Positions 44,911 to 55,407 of a DNA stretch of 64,000 nt are shown one piece after another. A program made the position numbers and the translations under genes. Source of the stretch: Pseudomonadota bacterium (GTDB lineage Bacteria > Pseudomonadota > Gammaproteobacteria > Steroidobacterales > Steroidobacteraceae); NCBI GenBank assembly GCA_019352035.1, contig JABBNZ010000014.1, forward strand, positions 1-64,000, written 5' to 3'. Every line of letters begins with the position of its first letter. Position 1 is the stretch's first letter. Under the pieces are notes generated by a model, which was not told the origin of the DNA, did not search any database, and saw nothing but the letters and a program-made list of their open reading frames with translations.

Positions 44911-47212
44911 AGTCGCGCACCCGCGCCTGCGATCCGATGCTGCCGGGCTGCGCCGCCCGCGCGTAGTTTCGCTCGAGCTGCTGCTTGCCGGAGAGGTACT
45001 GCTGGGGCCACCACTGATCCGTATAGCCCTCTTGTGCGGCAGCTTGCAGCGTCCAGGCAGGGTTCGCAAGGTGGGGTCGAGCCAAAGCGCAGAGGTCTGC
45101 GCGGCCTGATGCGATGATCGAGTTGACGTGATCAGGCTCGTAGATGTTGCCTACCGCCATGGTCGCGATGCCGATCTCGTTGCGCACCTGGTCGGCAAGC
45201 GGTGTTTGCCACATGCGACCATAGACAGGTTTCTGCCAGGGCACGGTCTGACCGCTCGATACGTCGATCAGATCCACGCCGGCATCGCGCAACGCGCGCG
45301 CAATGACCAGAAGATCCTCCTCCGAGAGGCCTCCGTCGGCCCAGTCGGTCGCCGACACGCGCACTGACAGCGGCTTCTCTTGCGGCCATTCGGCCCTTAC
45401 GGCGGTGAGCACCTCGAGGGGAAAGCGCAAGCGGGCTTGGACTTCACCCCCGAACTCGTCGCCGCGGTGATTCGTGAGCGGCGAGAGGAAGGAGGCGAGC
45501 AGGTAGCCGTGGGCCATGTGCAGCTCGAGCATGTCGAACCCGGCCTGCCGACCGAGATGCGCCGCGCGAACGAACTGCGCCTTCACCTCATTCATCAGCG
45601 CCCGCGTCATCTCGATCGGCGTTTGACTCACTCCGGGGAGGTAGGGAAGTGACGAAGGGGCGAGGATCGGCCAGTTGCCCGCAGGCAGCGGCCGATCCAT
45701 CTCCTCCCAGCCGAGCTGCGTCGAGCCCTTGCGTCCGGAGTGTCCGAGCTGCAGACAGATCTTGGCGGGCGAGCGCTCATGCACGAAATCCACGATCCTG
45801 CGCCAGGCATCGCGCTGTGTCTCGTTCCAAAGGCCCGTGCAACCGGGCGTGATACGGCCCTCTGGCGAGACGCAGGTCATTTCCGTATAGAGGAGTCCTG
45901 CGCCCCCGAGGGCGCGATGGCCCAAATGCACCAGATGCCAGTCGTCGGGAACTCCGTCCTTAGCGCAGTACTGAGCCATCGGGGACACCACGACGCGGTT
46001 GGCGAGAGTGAGGCCCCGCAACTTCAGAGGCAGAAACATCGGTGGACGGGCGGCGCTCACGCCGTACTGATGAGCAAACCAGCTCTCGTAACCCCGAACG
46101 AACAACGGATCGCGAATCCTGAGATTCTCGTGTCCGATCCGCTGACTGCCAGTGAGCAAGCTGTAGGCAAACTGCTCCGGCGGAAGGCGGGCGTAGCGCT
46201 CGACATTCTCGAACCATTCGGTGCGGTTGCGGGCCGCACTCTGCAGCTTCAGAACCTCGAGGCTTCGCTCGGCAAAATAGGCATCCAGGGCCTGGTCGAG
46301 ATTGGTGCCGGCGGCTGCGTGCCGGCTCAGCGAGATGGCATCCTCCATGGCGAGCTTCGTGCCCGAGCCGATGGAGAAGTGCGCCGTGTGTGCCGCGTCC
46401 CCAATCAAGACCAACTTTCCATCATGCCATCGCTTGCATTGCACGCGAAGGAAATTGAGCCAGGCCGAACCCCGCAGATGGTTTGCATTGCTCTGCAGAC
46501 GGTGTCCATCGAGATAGCGTTCGAAGAGCCGCTCGCAGAATGCAATCGACTGCTCGGTGTTTGAGCCATCCAGCCCATGGGCCTTCCAGGTCTCCTCACG
46601 CGTCTCGACGATCACGGTCGAGAGATCGCGGCTGAACTGGTAGGCGTGCATCTGGAACCAGCCATGCTCGGTTCGTTCGAACGCGAAGGTGAAGGCGCTG
46701 AACTTCTGGGTGGTTCCCAGCCAAATGTAGCGGCACTTGCGCCGATCCAGGTCGGGCTCGAATACCGCGGCATGGCGTTCGCGGCTCATGCTGTTAACGC
46801 CGTCTGCCGCGATGATGAGATCCGCATCCTGGAATTGCGCTTCCGTTTCCACCTCGCGCTGAAAGTGCAGCCGCACGCCGAGTTCCGTGGCGCGCTCCTG
46901 CAGCAGCCATAGCAGCTGCTTGCGGCTGATTCCGCAGAAGCCGTGTCCGCCGCTCACGAACCGCCGGCCGGCGAAGTGGATCTCGATGTCGTCCCAGTGG
47001 TGGAAATTCGAGAGGATTGCCGTATGCGAGCGGGCGTCTGCCGTGCGGAAGTTGTCCATCGTCTGATCGGAGAAGACCACGCCCCAGCCGAAGGTGTCGT
47101 CCGGGCGGTTACGCTCGTAGACCTCGATGCTGGTTGTGGGCAGTGCCTTGCGCAGCAGAATGGCGGCGTATAGACCGGCGGGTCCGCCGCCCAAGCAGAC
47201 GACTCGTTTCAT
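44900..47212 (-). CDS. Fused FAD monooxygenase - OYE reductase (2-aminobenzoyl-CoA monooxygenase/reductase or salicylyl-CoA 5-hydroxylase type)
   Basis: This 770-residue bifunctional enzyme has two halves. Residues 1-390 are a class A flavin monooxygenase with [17 protein letters not shown] (FAD), [11 protein letters not shown] and [20 protein letters not shown]. Residues 395-760 are an old-yellow-enzyme TIM barrel ([43 protein letters not shown]). The fusion is known from aerobic CoA-dependent anthranilate degradation (hydroxylation plus ring reduction of 2-aminobenzoyl-CoA) and from salicylyl-CoA 5-hydroxylases. It is the first gene of the minus-strand operon. The RidA and acyl-CoA dehydrogenases behind it favour the aminobenzoyl-CoA reading. 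No dedicated benzoate-type CoA ligase lies in the operon. Confidence 0.88.
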   Translation of the reverse strand: MKRVVCLGGGPAGLYAAILLRKALPTTSIEVYERNRPDDTFGWGVVFSDQTMDNFRTADARSHTAILSNFHHWDDIEIHFAGRRFVSGGHGFCGISRKQLLWLLQERATELGVRLHFQREVETEAQFQDADLIIAADGVNSMSRERHAAVFEPDLDRRKCRYIWLGTTQKFSAFTFAFERTEHGWFQMHAYQFSRDLSTVIVETREETWKAHGLDGSNTEQSIAFCERLFERYLDGHRLQSNANHLRGSAWLNFLRVQCKRWHDGKLVLIGDAAHTAHFSIGSGTKLAMEDAISLSRHAAAGTNLDQALDAYFAERSLEVLKLQSAARNRTEWFENVERYARLPPEQFAYSLLTGSQRIGHENLRIRDPLFVRGYESWFAHQYGVSAARPPMFLPLKLRGLTLANRVVVSPMAQYCAKDGVPDDWHLVHLGHRALGGAGLLYTEMTCVSPEGRITPGCTGLWNETQRDAWRRIVDFVHERSPAKICLQLGHSGRKGSTQLGWEEMDRPLPAGNWPILAPSSLPYLPGVSQTPIEMTRALMNEVKAQFVRAAHLGRQAGFDMLELHMAHGYLLASFLSPLTNHRGDEFGGEVQARLRFPLEVLTAVRAEWPQEKPLSVRVSATDWADGGLSEEDLLVIARALRDAGVDLIDVSSGQTVPWQKPVYGRMWQTPLADQVRNEIGIATMAVGNIYEPDHVNSIIASGRADLCALARPHLANPAWTLQAAAQEGYTDQWWPQQYLSGKQQLERNYARAAQPGSIGSQARVRDSHE

Positions 47213-47244
47213 CGCGGGCTGCTTCCCCTCTTATCGCATATCGC

Positions 47245-47263
47245 TTGCATATTAGGTATGTTA
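47245..47263. promoter_or_regulatory. AT-rich imperfect inverted repeat, candidate MarR operator
   Basis: TTGCATA-TTAGG-TATGTTA is a 7-5-7 inverted repeat with two mismatches, in the 105-bp gap between the divergent hydroxylase and cyclase/IorAB operons. It is markedly AT-rich for this genome, and GCATAT is also repeated directly at 47237 and 47247. The position would let the MarR protein control both directions. The assignment is by position and symmetry only. Confidence 0.35.
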
Positions 47264-47317
47264 TAGTCGGAGATACTTGAGGTGTCAAGCAACTCGTGAA
47301 GTTCCGGAGGGCGGACA

Positions 47318-47815
47318 ATGCAAAGAGAGACCAAGACTTCCGAGGTCCAGATCCTCGCGCAACTCGCCGCCGGGATCGTCTCGGGCGGGATCCGAGTCGT
47401 CGATCTTACGGTACCGCTCGAGCCCGCGACGCCCACCATCCGGCTACCGCCTCAGTTCGCGCCCTCCAAGCCTTTCGCGCTCCAGGAGATTTCCCGGTAC
47501 GATGAGCGCGGACCCGCTTGGTATTGGAACAACTTCGAGTGCGGCGAGCACACCGGAACCCATTTCGATGCTCCGGTGCATTGGGTGACGGGTAAGGACC
47601 ACCCTGAGAACGCAACCCATAGCATTCCGGCCGATCGCTTCATCGGTCCTGCTTGCGTCATCGATGTATCGGAGGAGGTCGCCAAGAACGGTCTGGCCAG
47701 CCTCACCAATCTCGATCAGCTGCCGGCCGTGGGGGCGATGGTGATTGCTCCGCCGCTCAAGATCGTGAATGGCTCGGGCAGTCCGCTGCGGGTGCTTGCT
47801 CTCGTTCCCGGCTGA
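47318..47815 (+). CDS. Internally deleted cyclase-family protein
   Basis: This 165-residue paralogue of the 272-residue cyclase at 9084 lacks an internal segment. Residues 1-124 and 125-165 align to residues up to 117 and from 220 of the full copy, so 102 residues (306 bp) are missing in frame. The first metal-binding motif HTGTHFDAPVH is kept, and the C-terminal PPLKIVNGSGSPLRVLALVPG is nearly identical to the paralogue. The lost part contains the second half of the active site. A good ribosome binding site (GGAGGGCG) precedes the ATG. It may encode an inactive or repurposed protein, or be a decaying gene; the pathway function may be supplied by the 9084 copy. Confidence 0.75.
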   Translation: MQRETKTSEVQILAQLAAGIVSGGIRVVDLTVPLEPATPTIRLPPQFAPSKPFALQEISRYDERGPAWYWNNFECGEHTGTHFDAPVHWVTGKDHPENATHSIPADRFIGPACVIDVSEEVAKNGLASLTNLDQLPAVGAMVIAPPLKIVNGSGSPLRVLALVPG

Positions 47816-47844
47816 TTGTGACTTCGCTGGAAGGGTAGACCACC

Positions 47845-49992
47845 ATGGCTGAGCGATCGTTTGCGAAAGAAGTGAAGTCCCTGCGGCTCGGTGCCGGTGC
47901 GGAGTTCCGCGGCGAGGGGATTCTGGCCGTCACCAAGGCGCTGCTGCAATCCGGAGTGGCTTACGTCGGCGGCTACCAGGGGGCGCCCATTTCCCACCTG
48001 ATGGACGTCTTGGCGGATGCAGAGGACATTCTGAGCGAACTCGGAGTCCACTTCGAGGCGAGTGCCTCGGAAGCCACTGCCGCCGCAATGCTGGCGGCAT
48101 CCATCAACTATCCGCTCCGGGGCGCGGTCACCTGGAAGTCCACGGTTGGCACCAATGTGGCCTCCGACGCGCTCGCCAACCTCGCCTCCGCCGGTGTAAA
48201 GGGAGGCGCGCTGATCATTCTTGGGGAGGACTACGGCGAGGGTGCGAGCATCATGCAGGAGCGCACGCACGCCTTTGCCATGAAGTCGCAGATGTGGCTG
48301 CTCGATCCTCGCCCTCATCTACCCGAGATCGTCCGGGCAGTGGAGCAGGGATTCGCGCTGTCCGAGGCCAGCCACACTCCTGTCATGCTCATGCTGCGAA
48401 TTCGCGCATGCCATGTCTACGGCCGGTTCATGGCCAAGGACAACCGGAGTCCGCAATTTTCCGTGGCGGATGCGCTGAAAGCCCCTTCGAGGGACTACGG
48501 ACGGATCATTCTCCCGCCTTCCACTTATCTGCAAGAGCGGGAGAAGATCGAACAGCGCTTTCCCGCCGCACTGCGCTTCATTACCGAGCGCCAGATGAAT
48601 GAATTGAGCCCCGGTGACGTCGGTGACATCGGGATCGTGCTGCAGGGTGGGCTCTACAACAACGTTCTGCGAGCCCTCGAGCTGCTCGAGTGCGCCGATG
48701 CCTTCGGGACGAGCCGGATCCCACTCTATGTGCTCAACGTTACCTATCCCCTCGTGCCGGAGGAGTGGGTGAAGTTCAGCGCCGGAAAGCGCGCCATCCT
48801 CGTCATAGAGGAAGGCCAACCTGAGTTTATCGAGCAGGGCGCAAGCCAGATACTGCGCAAACACGAAGTCTCAGCGCATCTTCTCGGTAAGGGTATCCTG
48901 CCGATGAACGGCGAGTACACTGTCGATGCGCTTCGCAAAGGTATCGGCGAGTTCATCGAGCGCTTCTCACCAGGGCTCCGTTCGGGCAAGGCGGCTGTCC
49001 GCAGCGTCAAGGAGGTGCCGCTCGTGTCTGCCGAGCGCCTTGCCGCGCTCATCCCGATGCGACCCCCCGGACTCTGTACCGGCTGCCCCGAGCGCCCGTT
49101 CTTCTCTGCCATGAAGCTCCTGCAGCGGGAGATGGGTCCGCTGCACATCAGCGCGGACATCGGCTGCCATTCGTTTGCGACGCTGCCGCCCTTCAATATG
49201 GGCAACAGCATCATGGGCTACGGCTTGGGGGCCGCCGGCGCTTCGGCGTTTCATACCGATGGAGGCCAGCGGGCCGTCGCCGTGATGGGAGACGGCGGGT
49301 TCTGGCATAACGGACTCACCAGCGGCATCGGCAATGCTGTATTCAACCGCCACGATGACGTGACCATCATTGTCGACAACAACTATGCAGCCGCGACCGG
49401 CGGCCAGGACATCCCGTCCTCGCGCGCTGCCAACCCACATCGCCAGGGGAACAACTCGATCATCGACGCGGTTCGCGGTGTCGGCGTGAAGTGGGTTCGC
49501 CACACTCGGACCTACGACATGCGAGCGACCCTCAAGGTGCTGCGCGATGCGCTGACCACCGATTTCCGCGGCCCGAAGGTGATCGTCGCCGAGGGGGAGT
49601 GCCAGCTGAACCGGCAAAGGCGAGTGCGCCCGCTGATGAAGAGGGCCATTCAGGAGGGAAAACGTGTCGTGCGCGAGCGATTTGGAGTCGATCCGGACAC
49701 GTGCTCGGGCGATCATTCCTGCATCCGGCTCTCCGGATGCCCCTCGCTCACCATTCAAAAGAGTTCCGATCCGTTGCGAACCGATCCTGTGGCCTACGTG
49801 GACAACAGCTGCGTCGGTTGTGGGGTCTGCGGCGAGGTCGCTCACGCGGCCGTGCTTTGCCCTTCGTTTTATCGCGCCGAGCTCCTGTACAACCCGTCCC
49901 GCTGGGATCGGTTGGTCGCGCGGGTACGTGCCATTGTGATCGCGGCGTTGCAGCGTCGCGGCGAGCGCAGACGCTTGAGATACGCACTATGA
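47845..49992 (+). CDS. Indolepyruvate:ferredoxin oxidoreductase-like alpha subunit (IorA)
   Basis: This 715-residue thiamin-diphosphate 2-oxoacid oxidoreductase alpha chain has an N-terminal pyrimidine-binding half (GGYQGAPISHLMDVLADAE). The ThDP-Mg motif is GDGGFWHNG...NNYAAATGGQ. The C-terminal ferredoxin-like region has CSGDHSCIRLSGCPS and CVGCGVCGEVAHAAVLCPS, binding 4Fe-4S clusters. It oxidatively decarboxylates an aryl-2-oxoacid to the acyl-CoA and reduces ferredoxin. It starts 29 bp after the deleted cyclase and overlaps iorB by ATGA. The substrate (indolepyruvate or another aryl pyruvate) is not fixed by sequence. Confidence 0.87.
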   Translation: MAERSFAKEVKSLRLGAGAEFRGEGILAVTKALLQSGVAYVGGYQGAPISHLMDVLADAEDILSELGVHFEASASEATAAAMLAASINYPLRGAVTWKSTVGTNVASDALANLASAGVKGGALIILGEDYGEGASIMQERTHAFAMKSQMWLLDPRPHLPEIVRAVEQGFALSEASHTPVMLMLRIRACHVYGRFMAKDNRSPQFSVADALKAPSRDYGRIILPPSTYLQEREKIEQRFPAALRFITERQMNELSPGDVGDIGIVLQGGLYNNVLRALELLECADAFGTSRIPLYVLNVTYPLVPEEWVKFSAGKRAILVIEEGQPEFIEQGASQILRKHEVSAHLLGKGILPMNGEYTVDALRKGIGEFIERFSPGLRSGKAAVRSVKEVPLVSAERLAALIPMRPPGLCTGCPERPFFSAMKLLQREMGPLHISADIGCHSFATLPPFNMGNSIMGYGLGAAGASAFHTDGGQRAVAVMGDGGFWHNGLTSGIGNAVFNRHDDVTIIVDNNYAAATGGQDIPSSRAANPHRQGNNSIIDAVRGVGVKWVRHTRTYDMRATLKVLRDALTTDFRGPKVIVAEGECQLNRQRRVRPLMKRAIQEGKRVVRERFGVDPDTCSGDHSCIRLSGCPSLTIQKSSDPLRTDPVAYVDNSCVGCGVCGEVAHAAVLCPSFYRAELLYNPSRWDRLVARVRAIVIAALQRRGERRRLRYAL

Positions 49993-51542
49993 TTCAGCGG
50001 CCCATCAAGCTGTGCATTGCCGCGCTGGGGGGGCAGGGTGGCGGTGTGCTGGCTGACTGGCTGGTGGAGATCGCCGAGGCCGAGGGGTACCTCGTACAAG
50101 CGACGTCCGTGCCCGGCGTCGCGCAGCGTACGGGTGCGACGATCTACTACCTCGAGTTCTTTCCATCCACGGAAGCGGAAGCAGCGGGACACGAGCCCGT
50201 CATGGCGTTGATGCCCGTTCCGGGAGACGTGGATTGCGTGGTTGCGTCTGAACTCGTGGAAGCTGGGAGGGCGGTTCAGCGTGGACTCGTAACGCCGCAG
50301 GTGACCACACTCATCGCCTCATCCCACCGCTCCTACGTGATCTCGGAGAAGAGCGCGCTGGGACAGGGTATGGCCGATGACGGGGAAATTACGACCCTAC
50401 TGCGAGCCCAGGCCGGAAGGCTCGTCCTCTTCGATATGAATGCCGTCGCAGAGGAGCATCACAGTGTCATCAGCTCGGTTCTACTCGGGGCAATCTGCGG
50501 CAGCGCAGTGCTGCCGTTCCGCAAAGAGGTGTTCGAGGCCGCGATCAGGAAAAGCGGAATCGCCGTAGCCACCAATCTCGCGGCGTTCGCTGAAGCGTGT
50601 CGGCGGGCGGAACGGGGCGAAGAGTCATCTCCGGCTGCATCTACGTCTGTAGACATTCCCCGGCGTGCACGCTCGCCCGAGCTGCAGCCACTGCTCGACC
50701 GGTTGCATCGACTGCCGGCAGCCTCGCAGGCATTGGCACTCGAGGGACTGCGTCGCACGATCGACTATCAGGATCCCGAGTATGCCGCGCTTTACCTCGC
50801 GCGCCTGGAGCGAATCTCATCGCTGGATCGAGGGCAGTCGCCGGCTGGCTCAGGCGATGGCGAGCTGGCGCAGGCCGTGGCACGCTGGCTCGCTCTCTGG
50901 ATGACCTTCGAGGATACCATTCGGGTGGCCGACCTGAAGACCCGGCCGGCGCGGTTTGCACGGGTTCGCAAGGAAATCCGCGCCGAGGCAGGGCAGCTCT
51001 TCGGCATCACGGAATTCATGAAGCCTCGCGTTGTGGAGATCGCCGGCACGCTTCCCGCGGGTGTTGGCGAATGGGTGCTGCGCTCGCCCCGCATTTCCCG
51101 ATGGCTTGGCCACTGGACCGGTGGCAAGCGGATACAGACCAATACTGTCTTCGGCTTCCTGTGCCTCCATGCACTCGGCGGATTGAAGCGGTGGCGGCGA
51201 GGCACTCTGCGTTTCAAGGAGGAGAACGGACGCATTGAGAACTGGCTGACTCGCATTGAGCAGCTTGCCCCGGCGCACTATGAGCTCGCGGTGGAGCTCG
51301 CTCGTGCCCAGCGGCTCATCAAAGGCTACGGAGAGACGCACGAGCGGGGATGGCGAAGCTTTTCGAGTTTGTTGTCGCATTTGGATGTCCTGGCGTCCCG
51401 CGCCGACGGTGCTGCGGTTCTCGCGCGGCTACAGGAAGCTGCGCTGGCGGACGAAGAAGGCATAGCGCTGGCAAAGGAGCTGACTGCATTGAATGGAGTA
51501 CCCTGCGAGGCTCCAGAGCCTGCGGCAGGTGCCGGCGTCTGA
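49989..51542 (+). CDS. IorB-like beta subunit with C-terminal extension
   Basis: This 517-residue protein uses ATG 49989, inside the ATGA overlap with iorA; longer frames have no similarity. Residues 1-200 are the pyruvate/2-oxoacid oxidoreductase gamma-type domain with LCIAALGGQGGGVLADWLVE and TSVPGVAQRTGATIYY. Residues 210-500 are a long helical extension (HRLPAASQALALEGLRRTID, TRPARFARVRKEIRAEAGQL) known from fused IorB proteins in proteobacteria. It completes the oxidoreductase with the preceding subunit. Confidence 0.85.
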   Translation: MIQRPIKLCIAALGGQGGGVLADWLVEIAEAEGYLVQATSVPGVAQRTGATIYYLEFFPSTEAEAAGHEPVMALMPVPGDVDCVVASELVEAGRAVQRGLVTPQVTTLIASSHRSYVISEKSALGQGMADDGEITTLLRAQAGRLVLFDMNAVAEEHHSVISSVLLGAICGSAVLPFRKEVFEAAIRKSGIAVATNLAAFAEACRRAERGEESSPAASTSVDIPRRARSPELQPLLDRLHRLPAASQALALEGLRRTIDYQDPEYAALYLARLERISSLDRGQSPAGSGDGELAQAVARWLALWMTFEDTIRVADLKTRPARFARVRKEIRAEAGQLFGITEFMKPRVVEIAGTLPAGVGEWVLRSPRISRWLGHWTGGKRIQTNTVFGFLCLHALGGLKRWRRGTLRFKEENGRIENWLTRIEQLAPAHYELAVELARAQRLIKGYGETHERGWRSFSSLLSHLDVLASRADGAAVLARLQEAALADEEGIALAKELTALNGVPCEAPEPAAGAGV

Positions 51543-51597
51543 TGGAGATGCGGTGTGCATCTCGTGCCCCCGTGCGAGTGCGTGGGGGGACGCCTGA

Positions 51598-52804
51598 ATG
51601 ATCGACGCATTCATTTGTGATGCCATTCGCACGCCATTCGGGCGCTATGGAGGCGTACTCTCGAATGTCCGAACGGACGATCTGGCGGCGATTCCGATGC
51701 GCGCGTTGCTCGGGCGCTACCCAAACCTCGACTGGACGTGCGTTGATGATATTTACTACGGCTGCGCAAACCAGGCGGGAGAGGACAACCGCAATGTCGC
51801 TCGTATGGCGGCACTGTTGGCCGGGCTTCCCGAGAGCGTACCGGCATCGACCATCAATCGATTGTGTGGGTCGAGTCTCGATGCGATCGGCATCGCTGCC
51901 CGGGCCATTCGCAGCGCAGAGGCGGAACTCGTGATTGCCGGCGGGGTGGAGAGCATGACCCGCGCACCGTTCGTGATGGGCAAGTCGGAGGCGGCTTTCT
52001 CGCGAGCTGCCCGACTTGAGGACACCACCATCGGCTGGCGCTTCGTAAATCCTGCATTTCAGGCGCGCTTCGGCATCGATAGCATGCCGGAGACGGCGGA
52101 ACACCTTGTGGCCGAGCTTGGTATCTCGCGGGAGGACCAGGATGGCTTCGCATTGCGCAGCCAAGAGCGTTATGCCGCTGCCAATGCAGGTGGCTTTTTC
52201 CTACGTGAGATCGTGCCGGTGTCCGTCACCTATTCGTGCAAATTCCCCTTCTTGGTCAAGGCGGATGAGCATCCACGCCCCGAAACGACGCTCGAGACCC
52301 TCGGGAAGCTCAAGGGCGTTGTGCGACTCGAAGGGTCGATCACCCCTGGAAATGCCTCGGGAATCAAGGATGGCTCGGCTGCAGTATTGCTCGCGAGCGA
52401 GGCGGCGGCCCGGCGCTACGGCCCTTATGCCTCGCGCTCGGGTGGTGGCGTGTGCAGTCGCGGGCGTGTCGCCACGCATTATGGGTATGGGCCCCGTACC
52501 TGCCACTCGCAAGCTCCTCGCTCGCACTGGATTGAAGTTGTCGGAGATCGACGTCATCGAGCTCAACGAGGCCTTCGAGGCCCAAGCGCTCGCTGTGCTG
52601 CGTGAGCTCGGCCTTCCGGACGATGCCGAGCACGTCAATCCAAATGGAGGAGCCATTGCCATTGGACATCCATTGGGTGCGAGTGGGGCTCGCCTCGTGG
52701 TGACGGCGCTGAACCAGCTGGAGACAAGCGGCCGCCGCCGCGCCCTCTGCACAATGTGCATCGGAGTGGGCCAGGGGATCGCGCTTCTCCTCGAACGCAT
52801 TTGA
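51598..52804 (+). pseudogene. Beta-ketothiolase (PcaF-like) with a single-base frameshift
   Basis: Two frames together encode one thiolase of about 401 residues. The first runs from ATG 51598 with NRLCGSSLDAIG (nucleophile Cys) and VESMTRAPFVMGK. Similarity switches to the next frame in the GCCC run at 52421-52424, where removing one C restores [23 protein letters not shown]. The second part keeps [21 protein letters not shown] and the second catalytic Cys in [10 protein letters not shown]. All catalytic residues survive, so this is either a very recent mutation or a sequencing error. Function when intact: thiolysis of 3-oxoadipyl-CoA or similar to acetyl-CoA plus a shorter acyl-CoA. Confidence 0.85.
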
Positions 52805-52816
52805 GGCAATGCTCGA

Positions 52817-54895
52817 ATGACTACTCCAGTGCGCATCGAAAGGGACCAGGACGTGGGGATCGTCGTCATCGACAATCCGCCGGTCAATGCTCTTGCACAG
52901 CCCGTGCGCCAAGGGCTGCTCAACGCCATGGAAGCGCTCGAGGCAGACGCGTCCGTGCGTGCGATCGTGCTGCATGGGACAGGGCGGAACTTCATCGCCG
53001 GGGCGGATGTTCGCGAGTTCGAGCAGCTCCCGCAGCCCCCACTGCTCAATTCGGTATTGCTCAGGTTGGAAAGCTGCACGAAGCCCGTCGTCGCGGCTCT
53101 TCATGGCGCCACATTGGGTGGAGGGGCGGAACTGGCTCTCGCGAGTCACTTCAGGTGCGCCGCCTCTGATCTACAGTTTGGCCTTCCCGAAGTGAAGCTC
53201 GGCTTGATACCGGGCGCCGGTGGCACAGCGAGGTTGCCGCGCATCGCAGGTGTGAAGGCGTCTCTGGATTTGATGACGAGGGGAGAGCCGATCGGGGTCG
53301 AGCGGGCACGCGCGATCGGAGTGATCGATCGTGTAATCGAGGGCGACCTTATGGCGGGCGCATGCGCTTACGCTCGGGAGGTCATCAATTCCGGAGCGCG
53401 CATAACGCGGGTGAGCGAGCGATCGCTCCCGGAATGCCCGCCGAAGGCGTTCTTCCAAGACTATCTTGCTGCCTTGCCGCGAGTCGTCCGGCAAATTCCT
53501 GCCGCAGGCCATATCGTGGCCTGTGTGGAGGCGGCTACGACGGAGTCTTTCGAAGCGGCACTGGGGAGGGCCCGCACCGCGTTCGAGATCTGTCGCGTCT
53601 CGAGCGAATCAGCGGCGTTGAGGCATTTGTTCTTTGCCGAGCGCGCCCGGGCGCCGACGACCGCGATTGGACACGATGTGAAGATCATCGGCGTGATCGG
53701 CGCGGGGACCATGGGGACCGGAATAGTGGTCAGCTGCGCGCAGGCTGGATTCGACGTTGTGTGGGTGGACAGTAGCGGCGCAGCACTTGATCGTGGACGG
53801 GAACGCGCTGGCGCGACCATCGACTCGGCAGCTGCTAAAGGGCGGGTTAGCGTCGAAGCGGCTTCACAGTCGAAAGCGAGAGTGCGCACGAGCAATGACT
53901 TGGCAGCGATCGCCGAGGCCGACCTCGTCATCGAGGCGGCCTTCGAGGACCTGGGCGTCAAGCAGGGTATTTTTGAGCAGCTCGGGAGACTCTGTAAGCC
54001 GGGTACCGTCCTCGCGACCAATACCTCAACGCTCGATGTGGATGTCATCGCGGGAGCGAGCGGTCGATCCGCCGATGTCATCGGAATGCATTTCTTCAGC
54101 CCTGCCCACGTGATGCGATTAATCGAGATTGTGCTGGGGCGGGAAAGCTCGGCTGAATCGCTTGCGACCGCTTGGGCCGCGAGCAGGCGCATGGGAAAGA
54201 TCGCCGTGATGTGCGGCAATGCGTTCGGCTTCGTGGGCAATCGCTTGCTGCATGCCTACGGACGAGAGAAGGAATTGATGCTCCTGCAAGGCGCCACCCC
54301 CGAGAGCATCGACCGAGCCCTCGAGACATTCGGCATGGCGATGGGCCCCAATGCGGTCGGGGATCTCGCTGGACTCGATATTGGCGCGAGCGCGCGGCGA
54401 CAGTGGAAGGGGCGGCCGGACGATCCTCGCTACTATCGCGTGGCCGATATGCTTGCCGATCGAGGCTGGCTCGGCCAGAAGAGCGGACGCGGATTCTATC
54501 GATACGAAGGCAGTGAGAAGCGTCGGACGCCGGATCCCGAGTTGCTGGCGCTGATCCGCAGCGAGGGGCAACGACTCGGGATCACTCAACGGGAGATTAG
54601 CGACGAAGAGATCGTGGAGCGCTGCATACTGGCACTGGTCAATGAAGGGGCCAGGGTTCTAGAGGAAGGGATAGCGCACTCGGCGGCGGATATCGATACC
54701 ATCTGGTGCAATGGATATGGGTTTCCCCGAACCCGTGGCGGGCCGATGTTCCACGCCGATACGGTGGGGCTCCCGCGCGTGCTTGCGATCATGGAGAAGT
54801 ATCGCGCACAGGAGGGCGCGCGGTATTGGACGCCAGCGCCACTTCTGGAGAGCCTGGCGAGTGCAGGGCGCCGGATCGCCGACTGGCGTTCATGA
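52817..54895 (+). CDS. Bifunctional enoyl-CoA hydratase / 3-hydroxyacyl-CoA dehydrogenase (FadB-like)
   Basis: This 692-residue protein has an N-terminal crotonase domain (residues 1-190) with [14 protein letters not shown] and [17 protein letters not shown]. From about residue 290 a Rossmann domain begins with [20 protein letters not shown], followed by [21 protein letters not shown] and the C-terminal dehydrogenase repeats. It would hydrate and oxidise enoyl-CoA to 3-oxoacyl-CoA for the thiolase 12 bp upstream. It ends the plus-strand operon that began with the deleted cyclase. Confidence 0.92.
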   Translation: MTTPVRIERDQDVGIVVIDNPPVNALAQPVRQGLLNAMEALEADASVRAIVLHGTGRNFIAGADVREFEQLPQPPLLNSVLLRLESCTKPVVAALHGATLGGGAELALASHFRCAASDLQFGLPEVKLGLIPGAGGTARLPRIAGVKASLDLMTRGEPIGVERARAIGVIDRVIEGDLMAGACAYAREVINSGARITRVSERSLPECPPKAFFQDYLAALPRVVRQIPAAGHIVACVEAATTESFEAALGRARTAFEICRVSSESAALRHLFFAERARAPTTAIGHDVKIIGVIGAGTMGTGIVVSCAQAGFDVVWVDSSGAALDRGRERAGATIDSAAAKGRVSVEAASQSKARVRTSNDLAAIAEADLVIEAAFEDLGVKQGIFEQLGRLCKPGTVLATNTSTLDVDVIAGASGRSADVIGMHFFSPAHVMRLIEIVLGRESSAESLATAWAASRRMGKIAVMCGNAFGFVGNRLLHAYGREKELMLLQGATPESIDRALETFGMAMGPNAVGDLAGLDIGASARRQWKGRPDDPRYYRVADMLADRGWLGQKSGRGFYRYEGSEKRRTPDPELLALIRSEGQRLGITQREISDEEIVERCILALVNEGARVLEEGIAHSAADIDTIWCNGYGFPRTRGGPMFHADTVGLPRVLAIMEKYRAQEGARYWTPAPLLESLASAGRRIADWRS

Positions 54896-54922
54896 CTCAG
54901 CCGTCGTTCCTTAGCCGAGCGG

Positions 54923-55327
54923 CTACTCGACGACCGCCGTAGCTTCGATCTCCACCAGAAACTCTGGCAATGCAAGCGCATTTACGCCGATGAAGGTGTT
55001 GGGAGCGGGCAGCGCCGTGCCGTAAAACTGAGCGATCTCGGCGAGCACGGGGCCGAGCTTCTCGGGGGAGTGATTGACTACATAGGTCCTTAGCCTCAAG
55101 ACGTCCGCGGGCGAGGCACCTGCAGCGGCGAGCACCGAGCGGATATTGGCGAGCGCCTGCCGCGTTTGAACGGCAAGGTCACCGGATCCGACGAGCTTGC
55201 CGCTTTTGTCCCACGCCACTTGTCCCGCGAGATGAAGCAGGGAGCCACCGCGTTGTCGTGCTGCGTGAGAGAAGCCGTATGTCACGCTGTCGTAAAGATC
55301 AGGAGGATTGATTTTCTCTGCGCGCAT
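54923..55327 (-). CDS. RidA-family imine/enamine deaminase (second copy)
   Basis: This 134-residue protein uses ATG 55327, with GAGAGG 11 bp upstream; ATG 55360 lacks a ribosome binding site. Family features are LLHLAGQVAWDKSGK, the segment VLRLRTYVVN (substrate-binding arginines) and the end [13 protein letters not shown]. Only distantly similar to the RidA at 41148. It would remove the imine released by the amino-acid dehydrogenase encoded at 57432-60444. A LysR-type palindrome lies 81 bp upstream. Confidence 0.87.
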   Translation of the reverse strand: MRAEKINPPDLYDSVTYGFSHAARQRGGSLLHLAGQVAWDKSGKLVGSGDLAVQTRQALANIRSVLAAAGASPADVLRLRTYVVNHSPEKLGPVLAEIAQFYGTALPAPNTFIGVNALALPEFLVEIEATAVVE

Positions 55328-55407
55328 CGCTTTATATTCCTCTCGGGCTGGCGTGATCATGCTCGTGGGGCGCGCGTTTCAAATCAATGACGGATCGGAC
55401 CGACTTC

